Source of the DNA: UBA1369 sp964571725
GTDB taxonomy: Bacteria > Patescibacteriota > Gracilibacteria > UBA1369
Reading direction: 5' to 3'
NCBI GenBank assembly: GCA_964571725.1
Contig: CAZNDB010000001.1
Coordinates: 372,001 to 436,000 of the forward strand
DNA length: 64,000 nt
Positions 15,757-23,694 of this stretch are shown here, in pieces (the first letter of the stretch is position 1; each line of letters opens with the position of its first letter). The notes below the pieces were generated by a model. The model was not told the origin of the DNA. It saw only the letters and a program-made list of their open reading frames with translations, and searched no databases. The translations under genes were made by a program, and so were the position numbers.

Positions 15757-17403
15757 GTGAGCAAAAGCCTTATTAAATCGGAAAATCTGGTCAGATCTCA
15801 TAAGTACTGGCGCCTGGTCGAAATTATTCCCGGTTTCTGTATCTGGTTTTCTTTTTTTTACCTGATCTGGGGATCCATACTTTTTCCGTTTACCACGGCC
15901 AATCTTATTATTGCCTATACTCTGGTCTGGGTTTTCAGAACTTTTCTATTTTCCTATAATCTGGTTCAGGCTTATCAGTACAGCAAGAGAGCCCTGAAAA
16001 CCGAATGGAAGGCCCTGATGTCCTTTATTGAAACGCCCTCCAAGCTCAAATATCTGATTGACCGGCAGGAATACTCGTTTGACCCGTTAATTTTGAGACT
16101 GAAAAAGGGGCCCTTGGAGCCGGCTCTCATGACTCAAATCGATCATCTGAAGAAAACCGGTCAATATTTGAAACCTTCGGAAATAATCCATTGTATTACT
16201 CTTTTTGTCTGCAGGGAGCCTTATGAGGTAATTAAAACCTCGGTGGAATCATATGTGAAGAGTAAACACGACCTTAAGAAGGTGATTTTTGTCTTCGCCT
16301 ACGAGGAATTCAACCCCGCCGCTCCTGAAATTAGCAAAAGAATCAAAGCCGAGTACGGACATTATTTTCTGGATTATCTGGAAACCTGTCATCCGCAAAA
16401 TCTGCCCAATGAAATAAGAGGCCGGGCAGCCAACATGAACTGGTCCGCCCAAAAAGTTAAAGCTTATCTTGAAGAGAAAAAATATAATTTTGGAAAAGTC
16501 ATCCTATCCAGTTTTGACGCGGACACGGTACTCAGCCCGGATTTACTGAACGAACTGACTTTCCGCTTTTGCATTACGGAAAACCGCGACGAAGTAGGCT
16601 ATCAGCCCGTACTTTTTTATCACAACAACATCTGGGACGTACCTGTCTTTAACAGGCTTGCCGCCATATCCAGTTCTTTCTGGCAAATGTCGGTCAGTCT
16701 TCGCAAGGACGAAAACAAAAGCTTTTCATCCCGCGCCATGAGTTTTCAGTCGGTTATAGATTTCGGATATTGGGATCCAATGGTCGTTGGCGACGATTCC
16801 AGACAGTACTGGACAGCCTTTTTTGTGTATAAGGGCAGACATTATCTGGAAAACATCTACAGTCCCGTATATATGGACGCGGTACTCAGCAATTCTTATA
16901 TTGATACCCTTAAAAGCCAATACAAGCAGTTAAGACGCTGGGCCTGGGGAGTCTGCGATTTCCCGTTTATCGTCTTTAATATCATGAAAATAAAGGAAAT
17001 CCCCTTGAAAAGAAGGTTATATGAGATCTTCCATTTTCTGGAAGGTATCTATTTCTGGGCTACGGGCCCGATTCTGTTGCTGTTTTCCGGTCTGGTTCCG
17101 GGCATGATCAATAAAGAATTTGGAACAACTGTTTTAAGCCATAATTTGCCGATAATGATGAGTTCTCTGATGAACATTGCCTCTTTTGGGATTGTCCTGT
17201 GCCTGATCATAACCACCCAGATTATTCCCTTTGAGAATCAGAAAAAACTCTGGCGAAAAATCTCCCTTTTCCTTCAATGGCTGCTTGTTCCGCTGGTATC
17301 GATTACGCTCAGTGCCATACCCGCAATTGACGCTCAAACCAGACTCATGCTCAATAACAGACTGGATTTTAATTCTACTGATAAGGCCCGAAAAAAGGCC
17401 TAG
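15757..17403 (+). CDS. membrane family-2 glycosyltransferase
   Basis: A 548-residue integral membrane enzyme resembling processive GT2 synthases. Two N-terminal helices (about 25-70) precede a cytosolic domain with D254-A255-D256 (metal/nucleotide-sugar binding) and QLRRW (391-395), the Q/RxxRW acceptor motif of cellulose- and hyaluronan-synthase relatives. At least three helices follow after 425. The likely product is an extracellular or wall glycan; the sugar is unknown. The start is GTG because an upstream ATG runs straight into a stop. Its stop overlaps the convergent gene at 17400 by 4 bases. Confidence 0.85.
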   Translation: MSKSLIKSENLVRSHKYWRLVEIIPGFCIWFSFFYLIWGSILFPFTTANLIIAYTLVWVFRTFLFSYNLVQAYQYSKRALKTEWKALMSFIETPSKLKYLIDRQEYSFDPLILRLKKGPLEPALMTQIDHLKKTGQYLKPSEIIHCITLFVCREPYEVIKTSVESYVKSKHDLKKVIFVFAYEEFNPAAPEISKRIKAEYGHYFLDYLETCHPQNLPNEIRGRAANMNWSAQKVKAYLEEKKYNFGKVILSSFDADTVLSPDLLNELTFRFCITENRDEVGYQPVLFYHNNIWDVPVFNRLAAISSSFWQMSVSLRKDENKSFSSRAMSFQSVIDFGYWDPMVVGDDSRQYWTAFFVYKGRHYLENIYSPVYMDAVLSNSYIDTLKSQYKQLRRWAWGVCDFPFIVFNIMKIKEIPLKRRLYEIFHFLEGIYFWATGPILLLFSGLVPGMINKEFGTTVLSHNLPIMMSSLMNIASFGIVLCLIITTQIIPFENQKKLWRKISLFLQWLLVPLVSITLSAIPAIDAQTRLMLNNRLDFNSTDKARKKA

Positions 17404-17888
17404 CCCGACTTTTTCACATATTGCTTCCAGAGGCTGACAATAAACTCTTCAGCGTGCTTGGCAGCCCGTCTTAAATCGGCCATCAATCCGGTTAAAAAAC
17501 GAATTCTTTTTACTTTGTCGTTAATCGTATAAGGTGATGCCTTTTTGTCCTTCAATAGCTCGGTCATCTCCTCTTTGGTCTGTTTCAATTCAATTTCTAT
17601 CGCGGCAACCGTTTGTTTAATCATTTCCTCGATTGGCGGCAACACACTGACTGCGGTTTGTATTTGCGCTGAGCCGTTCCCGGGTTGTATTTGTTGATTT
17701 CCCTGATAACGGCTTTCATCTTCAGTAAATTGGGAAGCGCCTTCTTCACTTACCGTATCTGCGACATCGACAATACTTTTCGCCGTCTCTTTAACCTCAC
17801 CGTGTTCCAAAGAAATTTCAGGTACGGCTTTATTTACCCTTTGCGGATTTTCACTTACAGTCCTGATTTTTTGTAATTTTTCATCCAT
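17400..17888 (-). CDS. hypothetical protein, coiled-coil C-terminus
   Basis: I do not recognise this 162-residue acidic protein. The first 90 residues are low-complexity and polar (rich in E, S, Q, V), probably disordered. Residues about 85-155 are predicted helical or coiled-coil (many E/K heptad-like segments, IEIELKQTKEEMTELLKDKK). There is no signal peptide or membrane helix. It overlaps the convergent glycosyltransferase stop by 4 bases and is divergent from the TPR gene. Confidence 0.65.
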   Translation of the reverse strand: MDEKLQKIRTVSENPQRVNKAVPEISLEHGEVKETAKSIVDVADTVSEEGASQFTEDESRYQGNQQIQPGNGSAQIQTAVSVLPPIEEMIKQTVAAIEIELKQTKEEMTELLKDKKASPYTINDKVKRIRFLTGLMADLRRAAKHAEEFIVSLWKQYVKKSG

Positions 17889-17942
17889 AAGGCAATTTTC
17901 CTATAATAATATCATAAATATGTCCACAATTGAATGATTTTA

Positions 17943-17951
17943 TGCTAGAAT
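17943..17951 (+). promoter_or_regulatory. extended -10 promoter of the TPR gene
   Basis: TGCTAGAAT (TGn plus TAGAAT) lies 26 bases before the ATG at 17977. No good -35 is visible. Confidence 0.4.
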
Positions 17952-17976
17952 TAAAAGATAATTTACTTTTAGCAAT

Positions 17977-18894
17977 ATGGCCACGCTCAGGGAATATGAA
18001 AACCAGGTTAAATCCTTGCTGATTGAAGAAAATTGGGCCGAGGCCTATAAAGTTTGCAATAAGATTTTAAGCTATGATCCTGAAAACACAACCTTTATTA
18101 AATTCCGGAACAGAATAGAAAAAGAGGTTAAAAACATCAATAAGCGCGCCATCACCAACGAATTGCAAAGACTGGAAAAACTGATCGGTGAAGGAAACTA
18201 CGAGCAATACTTAAGAGAAATCGCGCCTCTTCAGAGCTACGTTACCGATTTTCCTGAAATTGGCGACAAAATAGTCAGGGCCAAAAAGTTGCTGGACAAG
18301 CAATATAAGGGGAAAAGGGATGCGGCCTTTCAGGAAATTGCCGACGAAATTAAGATGAAAGGTGATCAGGTGGACTATGAAACCACTCTGCAGAAACTGG
18401 AAAATTTATATAAACTGGACATTCACCAAAGCGATGTTTTGGCTTTGCAAAGACAGGTTAAAAAAGTCTACATCAAGAAGCAGATTGAACAAAACAAGGG
18501 ACTGATAGAAAGTAACAGGTTTGAAGACATCATTATTTTCCTGCTTAAACTGAAAAAACTTGATCCAACCAACAAACAGGTCAATTCAGTCATTGAAAGA
18601 ATCAAAGGGGTTTATCAAAGATATAAAATCGAAAACAAACAGGATTTTATTTTTAAGACAATTGAGGAAATCAAAACCTTGTTCATTACCAAAAAATATG
18701 AACTTTGCATGGAACTCTGTGAAAGGATTTTGGAAATAGATCCGAACAACCAAAGCGCGCTTCAATATCATCGCAGATCATCCAAAAGAGCCAACGCAGA
18801 GTCAATTAAAAAAATTAATAAAGATATTCAGGAAAGTTATCGTGAATTCCCCAAATCCGCTTTTTATAAAAACAAAGAATTTATCAGGATCTGA
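17977..18894 (+). CDS. TPR-like helical repeat protein
   Basis: A 305-residue, lysine- and glutamate-rich, fully helical protein. Two TPR-like units are clear: NWAEAYKVCNKILSYDPEN near the N-terminus and KYELCMELCERILEIDPNN near 240-260. A degenerate unit (RFEDIIIFLLKLKKLDPTN) lies near 180. The same helix signature recurs at the C-terminus of the PrsW-family protein at 43432-44511. There is no signal peptide, so it is probably a cytoplasmic scaffold. It converges with HARE regulator copy 2, with stops 2 bases apart. Confidence 0.7.
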   Translation: MATLREYENQVKSLLIEENWAEAYKVCNKILSYDPENTTFIKFRNRIEKEVKNINKRAITNELQRLEKLIGEGNYEQYLREIAPLQSYVTDFPEIGDKIVRAKKLLDKQYKGKRDAAFQEIADEIKMKGDQVDYETTLQKLENLYKLDIHQSDVLALQRQVKKVYIKKQIEQNKGLIESNRFEDIIIFLLKLKKLDPTNKQVNSVIERIKGVYQRYKIENKQDFIFKTIEEIKTLFITKKYELCMELCERILEIDPNNQSALQYHRRSSKRANAESIKKINKDIQESYREFPKSAFYKNKEFIRI

Positions 18895-18896
18895 TA

Positions 18897-19931
18897 CTAG
18901 GCCAGCTTTAAGCCGTATTGTTTTCTACCAACCCTGATAAACTGGTCCTTGTTCTTCAGACTCAAAATTACGGTTATGGGCTTAACCTTTCTCTGTTTTA
19001 GGACTTCATTTATGATGTCCTGTTGAGACATTGATTCCTTGCCTTTGAGTATCGACGCGATCACGTCCGCAACCGTACCACTCTTGTATCCCCACTCGGA
19101 AAGTCCGTAAATTCCTCTGCCGATCAACACAAACTCTTCATGTCTGATCAATTCGTTGTGTACGGCCTGTAAATTAATTTTCTTCTTGTCGAAATTGCTT
19201 TCGATAATTTTGTTGGCGATGTCCATAAAATGCATGGGCTCCCGGTTTTGCCTTAAAACAAAATATATTTTATCCCTGAGCGTCCTCGGATTAATATGTC
19301 TCCATTCATAGAGGCCTACCAGATCCTGCTCCAATAACTTTATTTTTTTATCTATTTGAATGAGGGATCTGAAAGTCGGCTTCTCAATCTCAGTTTTCTT
19401 TTCAACAATTACAGTGTTATAAAGCTCGTCTATATGGACTGTGTTCCTGTTTTTGTTTAAAAAGTCCACCGCAAGCCGGCAATACCCCTCCAGTTCCGAC
19501 TGCAGATAATTAACCAGTTTGAGATAGGGATGAAAAGCAACTGTGTTTGGCACCCTGTTAAAACGCTTGTCTATAGATAAAATCAACTGTAAAGCCTCTA
19601 CCGAATATTCCGACTTTTGAACTATAAGCCTTGATATCAAAATGTCTTCCCTGATTATTCCCCCGGCTGCGACAATTTCGTCATAGGCAATATTGGCAAT
19701 ATCAAACAAATTACAGTTTTCCAGATTCCTTTTTAACTTGTTGATGGCATTTTTTTCAATCTGTCTGATCCTTTCACGCGTTACAGAAAAATGTTGACCG
19801 ATTTCCTCCAGGGTCGCTTTTTCTTTTTTGTCCAAATTAAATCTTCGTTCAATTACAAACTTTTCCTTTTGCGTTAAAAGTAACATAAAACTCTCGATTT
19901 GCTTCGCAAAACTTTCAACGATAGTTACCAT
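18897..19931 (-). CDS. sigma-70 region 4 / HARE-HTH fusion regulator (copy 2)
   Basis: A 344-residue paralogue of the 14441-15532 protein with the same architecture. Sigma region 4 lies at 12-70 with VTRERIRQIE (50-59), a divergent linker at 75-205, HARE-HTH at 217-279 and a C-terminal winged helix at 285-344. Strongly shared blocks include RHINPR, QAVHNELIR, FVLxGRG and GTVADVI, while the linkers have drifted. The conserved ends and variable middle suggest common polymerase or promoter contacts with different partners. Region 2 is absent here too. Confidence 0.85.
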   Translation of the reverse strand: MVTIVESFAKQIESFMLLLTQKEKFVIERRFNLDKKEKATLEEIGQHFSVTRERIRQIEKNAINKLKRNLENCNLFDIANIAYDEIVAAGGIIREDILISRLIVQKSEYSVEALQLILSIDKRFNRVPNTVAFHPYLKLVNYLQSELEGYCRLAVDFLNKNRNTVHIDELYNTVIVEKKTEIEKPTFRSLIQIDKKIKLLEQDLVGLYEWRHINPRTLRDKIYFVLRQNREPMHFMDIANKIIESNFDKKKINLQAVHNELIRHEEFVLIGRGIYGLSEWGYKSGTVADVIASILKGKESMSQQDIINEVLKQRKVKPITVILSLKNKDQFIRVGRKQYGLKLA

Positions 19932-20063
19932 AAATTTTTATTAATTATTTGTTTTAAGCCAAAATCTAAACTTACGATTTGGCAACTACGCTTAGTATAT
20001 TCAAAGAATATTTAAAAAAAAGGAAATAAACTTGTTAAGTAATCAAAAAACACTCGTCATATA

Positions 20064-20732
20064 CTAAAGCAAAATATATCCACTACAGGGAATTGTTTTT
20101 ACCAAGGAATCCAGCCCGAAATTATCTTTTAACTTCCTTCTTAATTTACTGACGTGGACATCAACAGTATTTGTTAAAACCTGAGAATTCATATCCCAGA
20201 CGTTTTCCAGAATATTATTTCTGCTTAATAATTTACCTTTGTTTTTTGCCAGATACAGTAATAATTCATATTCCTTGTTTTTGAGAAAGATAGAGCGCCT
20301 GCCATCTGACACTGTCCTGTTGGCCAGGTTAATGTGTATCTGTCCCAGCTGTATTTCACCAAGTGTCATGTATTCCCGCAAAAACGTAAGCGATTTGATA
20401 TCATCCATCAACAGGCTTTCGTTTAGGGGCCAGAGATAGAATCTGTATCTCATGTCAAAATCAACCTCGCCGTATATCTGAGCTTTATTCAGCGATTCCA
20501 CAATGAAAAACCAGTCAAATTTTTGTTTAATGTTTTTTAGATTGGCCAGTCTGAAATAAATTCTATCGACTATGACGGCCTTGGTTTCAGTTGAAGCATT
20601 CAGATTTACAATATTCAAAGCTTCATCTTCGTTATTGACATTGTAACAATCAATTTCAAAAGCTGGATGTGCGTTTAGCGTCTTCAGAAATCTTGATTCG
20701 TTTCTGGGGTTTCTTAAAATTAATATTTTCAT
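20064..20732 (-). CDS. OmpR/PhoB-type DNA-binding protein with degenerate receiver
   Basis: A 222-residue regulator. The C-terminal half (about 125-222) is a trans_reg_C winged helix (LKNKEYELLLYLAKNKGKLLS, then VHVSKLRRKL). The N-terminal 115 residues fold like a receiver, and D56 sits at the phospho-acceptor position (AVIVD). The acidic pair expected after beta-1 is missing (ILILRNPRNE), so phosphorylation is doubtful. No histidine kinase lies nearby. It may sense something else or act constitutively. Promoters for it and for rlmN lie back to back in 20733-20869. Confidence 0.82.
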   Translation of the reverse strand: MKILILRNPRNESRFLKTLNAHPAFEIDCYNVNNEDEALNIVNLNASTETKAVIVDRIYFRLANLKNIKQKFDWFFIVESLNKAQIYGEVDFDMRYRFYLWPLNESLLMDDIKSLTFLREYMTLGEIQLGQIHINLANRTVSDGRRSIFLKNKEYELLLYLAKNKGKLLSRNNILENVWDMNSQVLTNTVDVHVSKLRRKLKDNFGLDSLVKTIPCSGYILL

Positions 20733-20753
20733 GTTGTTTAATTAAAGGTGTTA

Positions 20754-20781
20754 AAAATAAAACAGCGTTAACAATTGTCAA
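20754..20781 (-). promoter_or_regulatory. promoter of the response-regulator-like gene
   Basis: Minus strand consensus TTGACA, 16-base spacer, TATTTT, with a GTTAAC palindrome in the spacer. Confidence 0.4.
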
Positions 20782-20791
20782 ACGGCGGTAA

Positions 20792-20819
20792 TTGCAAAAA
20801 CTGTCATCAGGGCTATACA
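20792..20819 (+). promoter_or_regulatory. promoter of rlmN
   Basis: TTGCAA, 16-base spacer, TATACA. The leader to the ATG at 20870 is about 45 bases. Confidence 0.45.
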
Positions 20820-20869
20820 AAAAGATAATTTAACATTAAGATCCTGTAGTCCGACTTTGGAAAACAACT

Positions 20870-21895
20870 ATGAAAGAATATGCGGTTCTGGAAAATCAGT
20901 TTGCCGAAATGAAAATCCCCAAATTCAGAATTAAACAGTTGCTGAACGCGGTTTTTAAACAGGGGATACTGAATTATGGAGATATTTCCGTCTTTTCCAG
21001 AGAGCTGCAAAAAAAACTTCAACACAATCTGCCGCTTCTTTCGCTTGAAAAGGTTAATCGTAGTGTCTCCAGCGACGGAACAACCGAAAAGATTGCCTTC
21101 AGGCTGTCTACCGGGGAACTGATCGAAGCGGTCCTGATGAAATACTCCGACGGGAGAAACTCCGTTTGTGTTTCCAGTCAGGCCGGTTGTCCTATGGGCT
21201 GCAAATTCTGCGCCACGGGCACGCTGAAATTTTCCAGAAATTTAAGCTCTGAGGAAATCACCGACCAGGTTTTATATTTTTATGCGGAATTGCTGCAAAA
21301 AAACGAGCAGCTCACCAATCTGGTATTTATGGGTATGGGCGAACCTTTCTTGAATTACGACCAGCTAATGAAAGCTATCGTCATTTTGAACGATCCAGAA
21401 TATTTTAATCTTGCCTCCCGGAGGATGACCGTATCAACCTGCGGAATAATTGCGGGAATTGAAAAATTCACGGATAAAAAACTACAGGTGAATCTGGCTG
21501 TTTCTCTTCATTCCGCCATCCAAAGCACCCGTGAAAAAATTATGCCCGTCGCTAAAATGGCTAAATTGGAAGATCTTATAAATGCGGTCAACCGGTACTG
21601 TCTTAAAACTAACCGACGTGTCTCTTTTGAGTACGTCATGTTGAAGGGCATTAATGATTCTGAAAATGACGCGCTGGAGCTGGCCAGAATTTCAAAAAAT
21701 AAACTGATTCACGTTAACCTGATCAGATATAACGAAACCGGTACAAACGGGATTAAGGGGAGCGACAAAACCACCATATCGGAATTTAAGAATATCTTAC
21801 AAAAAGCCGGGGTTAATGTTACAGTCAGAATAACCATGGGCCAGGAAATCGCAGCGGCATGTGGACAATTAGCCAATAAATTATTAATTAAATAA
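20870..21895 (+). CDS. rlmN: 23S rRNA (adenine-2503-C2)-methyltransferase RlmN
   Basis: A radical-SAM enzyme that methylates A2503 of 23S rRNA and A37 of some tRNAs. The 341-residue protein has the C-x3-C-x2-C cluster motif at C107, C111 and C114 (GCPMGCKFC). It also keeps the family GMGEP segment and the C-terminal cysteine in AAACGQL, which forms the methyl-carrying intermediate. Length and motifs are normal. It heads a plus-strand run with the DUF3467 gene and glyS. Confidence 0.96.
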   Translation: MKEYAVLENQFAEMKIPKFRIKQLLNAVFKQGILNYGDISVFSRELQKKLQHNLPLLSLEKVNRSVSSDGTTEKIAFRLSTGELIEAVLMKYSDGRNSVCVSSQAGCPMGCKFCATGTLKFSRNLSSEEITDQVLYFYAELLQKNEQLTNLVFMGMGEPFLNYDQLMKAIVILNDPEYFNLASRRMTVSTCGIIAGIEKFTDKKLQVNLAVSLHSAIQSTREKIMPVAKMAKLEDLINAVNRYCLKTNRRVSFEYVMLKGINDSENDALELARISKNKLIHVNLIRYNETGTNGIKGSDKTTISEFKNILQKAGVNVTVRITMGQEIAAACGQLANKLLIK

Positions 21896-21901
21896 AAAAT
21901 T

Positions 21902-22159
21902 ATGGCAGACGAAAAACAACCAAGCGTAAATCTGAAAATTGATTCGGCTCTGGAGCAGGGAACTTTTGCCAACGCCATTTCCATTCACGTAAATAATAAC
22001 GAGGTTATTATTGATTTTGGCTACATGTTGCCCAATCAAACTCCTGTTACTATCAAACTGGTCGACCGCATTAATCTTACACATCAGACGGCCGAAAGTT
22101 TGATGAACGTTCTCTCCAACGCCATGCTTGACTGGAGGAATAAGCAGAAAAACAAGTAA
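21902..22159 (+). CDS. DUF3467 family small protein
   Basis: An 85-residue protein resembling DUF3467 (short beta-rich proteins with YANxxxI..-like and F..DF elements). Here GTFANAISIHVNNNEVIIDFG and a C-terminal helix (TAESLMNVLSNAMLDW) are visible. The function of the family is not known to me. It lies 6 bases after rlmN and 23 bases before glyS, so it is probably cotranscribed with both. Confidence 0.75.
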   Translation: MADEKQPSVNLKIDSALEQGTFANAISIHVNNNEVIIDFGYMLPNQTPVTIKLVDRINLTHQTAESLMNVLSNAMLDWRNKQKNK

Positions 22160-22182
22160 AAATTTAATACTCATTTACCGTC

Positions 22183-23580
22183 ATGGATAAAATTATTTCA
22201 TTATGCAAGAGAAGGGGATTTATTTTTCCGGGATCCGAAATATACGGCGGCCTGGCCAATACCTGGGATTACGGACCTTTGGGATCACAGCTGAAAAAAA
22301 ACATTAAAGATCTCTGGTGGAAAACTTTTGTAGAGCGGAGACTGGATATGGTGGGTCTGGACGCCGCAATTTTGATGAACCCCCAAACCTGGGAAGCTTC
22401 CGGCCACGTGACGGGCTTTAGCGACCCCCTGATGGACTGCAAAAGCTGTAAATCCAGGGAGAGAGCGGACAAATTGATTGAAAAATGGGTACATGAAAAC
22501 AAATCCGAAGAATTGCCCAAAAACTGGGCAGGTGAAAAAACCCCGCCCAAAGATCTTCTGAATTTCATTACTGAGAAAAAAATTGTCTGTCCGGTTTGCG
22601 GCAAATCAAATTGGACAGAACCAAAGGCCTTTAATCTGATGTTCAAGACCAAGCAGGGAGTGGTGGAAGACGAGGGGAAGGACATCTATCTGAGACCTGA
22701 AACCGCACAGGGGATTTTTGTGAACTTTAAAAACGTTCTGGAAACCACCAGAAAAAAACTTCCTTTTGGAATCGCGCAGATTGGCAAGGCTTTCAGAAAT
22801 GAAATCACACCAGGAAACTTTACTTTCAGAACGCGTGAGTTTGAACAAATGGAAATTGAATATTTCTTTGACCCTGACCAGACCCCCTGGCAGCAGATAT
22901 TTGAAATGTGGAAAAACGACAGTATGAATTTTATACGTAATAAGTTGGGAATCAGCTCTGAACTGCTCAGATTCCGCGATCATGAAAAAGACGAATTGGC
23001 TTTTTATTCCAAAGGCACGACCGACATTGAATTTAAATTTCCCTTTGGTTGGGGCGAACTTTGCGCCGCCGGAGCCTATCGCACCGATTATGACCTGACA
23101 CAACACGAAAAACATTCCGGGTCTAAAATGAATTACCTTGATCCCTATACCAATAAAACTTTTATTCCCCATGTTATGGAGCCCAGTTTTGGGGCGGACA
23201 GGGTCACGCTGGCAGTTTTACTTAGTTCCTACAGCGAAGAACAGCTGGAAAAGGATGAGACCCGTACCGTGCTTAAATTCAAACCTGAGATTGCGCCAAA
23301 TATACTGGCCGTATTACCGCTGGTCAACAAGCTGAACGATCCCGCGGAAAAACTGGCAGCCGATCTGATCATGGACTTCCGGACGGATTATGACACTTCA
23401 GGTTCCATTGGGAAACGCTATCGCCGGCAGGATGAGATTGGTACGCCATTCTGTCTGACCGTGGATTATGACACCTTAAATGACAATTCCGTGACTGTAC
23501 GGGACCGCGATACGATGCAACAGGAAAGAATCAATATTTCAGCCCTCAGGGAATACATAAACAATAAAATTGCTAATTAG
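22183..23580 (+). CDS. glyS: glycyl-tRNA synthetase, homodimeric type
   Basis: A class II GlyRS (465 residues) of the alpha2, eukaryote/archaea-like type, not the bacterial alpha2beta2 GlyQ/GlyS pair. GFIFPGSEIYGG is the typical start. Two zinc-type cysteine pairs are visible (DCKSC and CPVC). Motif 2 follows as RNEITPGNFTFRTREFEQMEIE, and a C-terminal anticodon-binding domain contains the RYRRQDEIGTPF segment. Length is normal. A terminator follows at 23613. Confidence 0.96.
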   Translation: MDKIISLCKRRGFIFPGSEIYGGLANTWDYGPLGSQLKKNIKDLWWKTFVERRLDMVGLDAAILMNPQTWEASGHVTGFSDPLMDCKSCKSRERADKLIEKWVHENKSEELPKNWAGEKTPPKDLLNFITEKKIVCPVCGKSNWTEPKAFNLMFKTKQGVVEDEGKDIYLRPETAQGIFVNFKNVLETTRKKLPFGIAQIGKAFRNEITPGNFTFRTREFEQMEIEYFFDPDQTPWQQIFEMWKNDSMNFIRNKLGISSELLRFRDHEKDELAFYSKGTTDIEFKFPFGWGELCAAGAYRTDYDLTQHEKHSGSKMNYLDPYTNKTFIPHVMEPSFGADRVTLAVLLSSYSEEQLEKDETRTVLKFKPEIAPNILAVLPLVNKLNDPAEKLAADLIMDFRTDYDTSGSIGKRYRRQDEIGTPFCLTVDYDTLNDNSVTVRDRDTMQQERINISALREYINNKIAN

Positions 23581-23612
23581 ACAATATAAGCAAAATCAAT
23601 CAATGATAATTT

Positions 23613-23643
23613 GGAGCGGATCTAGCTAAATCTGCTCCTTTTT
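23613..23643 (+). terminator. intrinsic terminator after glyS
   Basis: A 9-bp stem (GGAGCGGAT/ATCTGCTCC, one G-U pair) is followed by TTTTT. Confidence 0.85.
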
Positions 23644-23664
23644 AAGTAAATAAAGGCTTATGTA

Positions 23665-23673
23665 TGCTATAAT
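23665..23673 (+). promoter_or_regulatory. extended -10 promoter of TraG-like copy 2
   Basis: TGCTATAAT, an extended -10 with consensus TATAAT, lies 22 bases before the ATG at 23695. No clear -35 is seen. Confidence 0.55.
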
Positions 23674-23694
23674 TTAATGAATAAATAAAAACAA

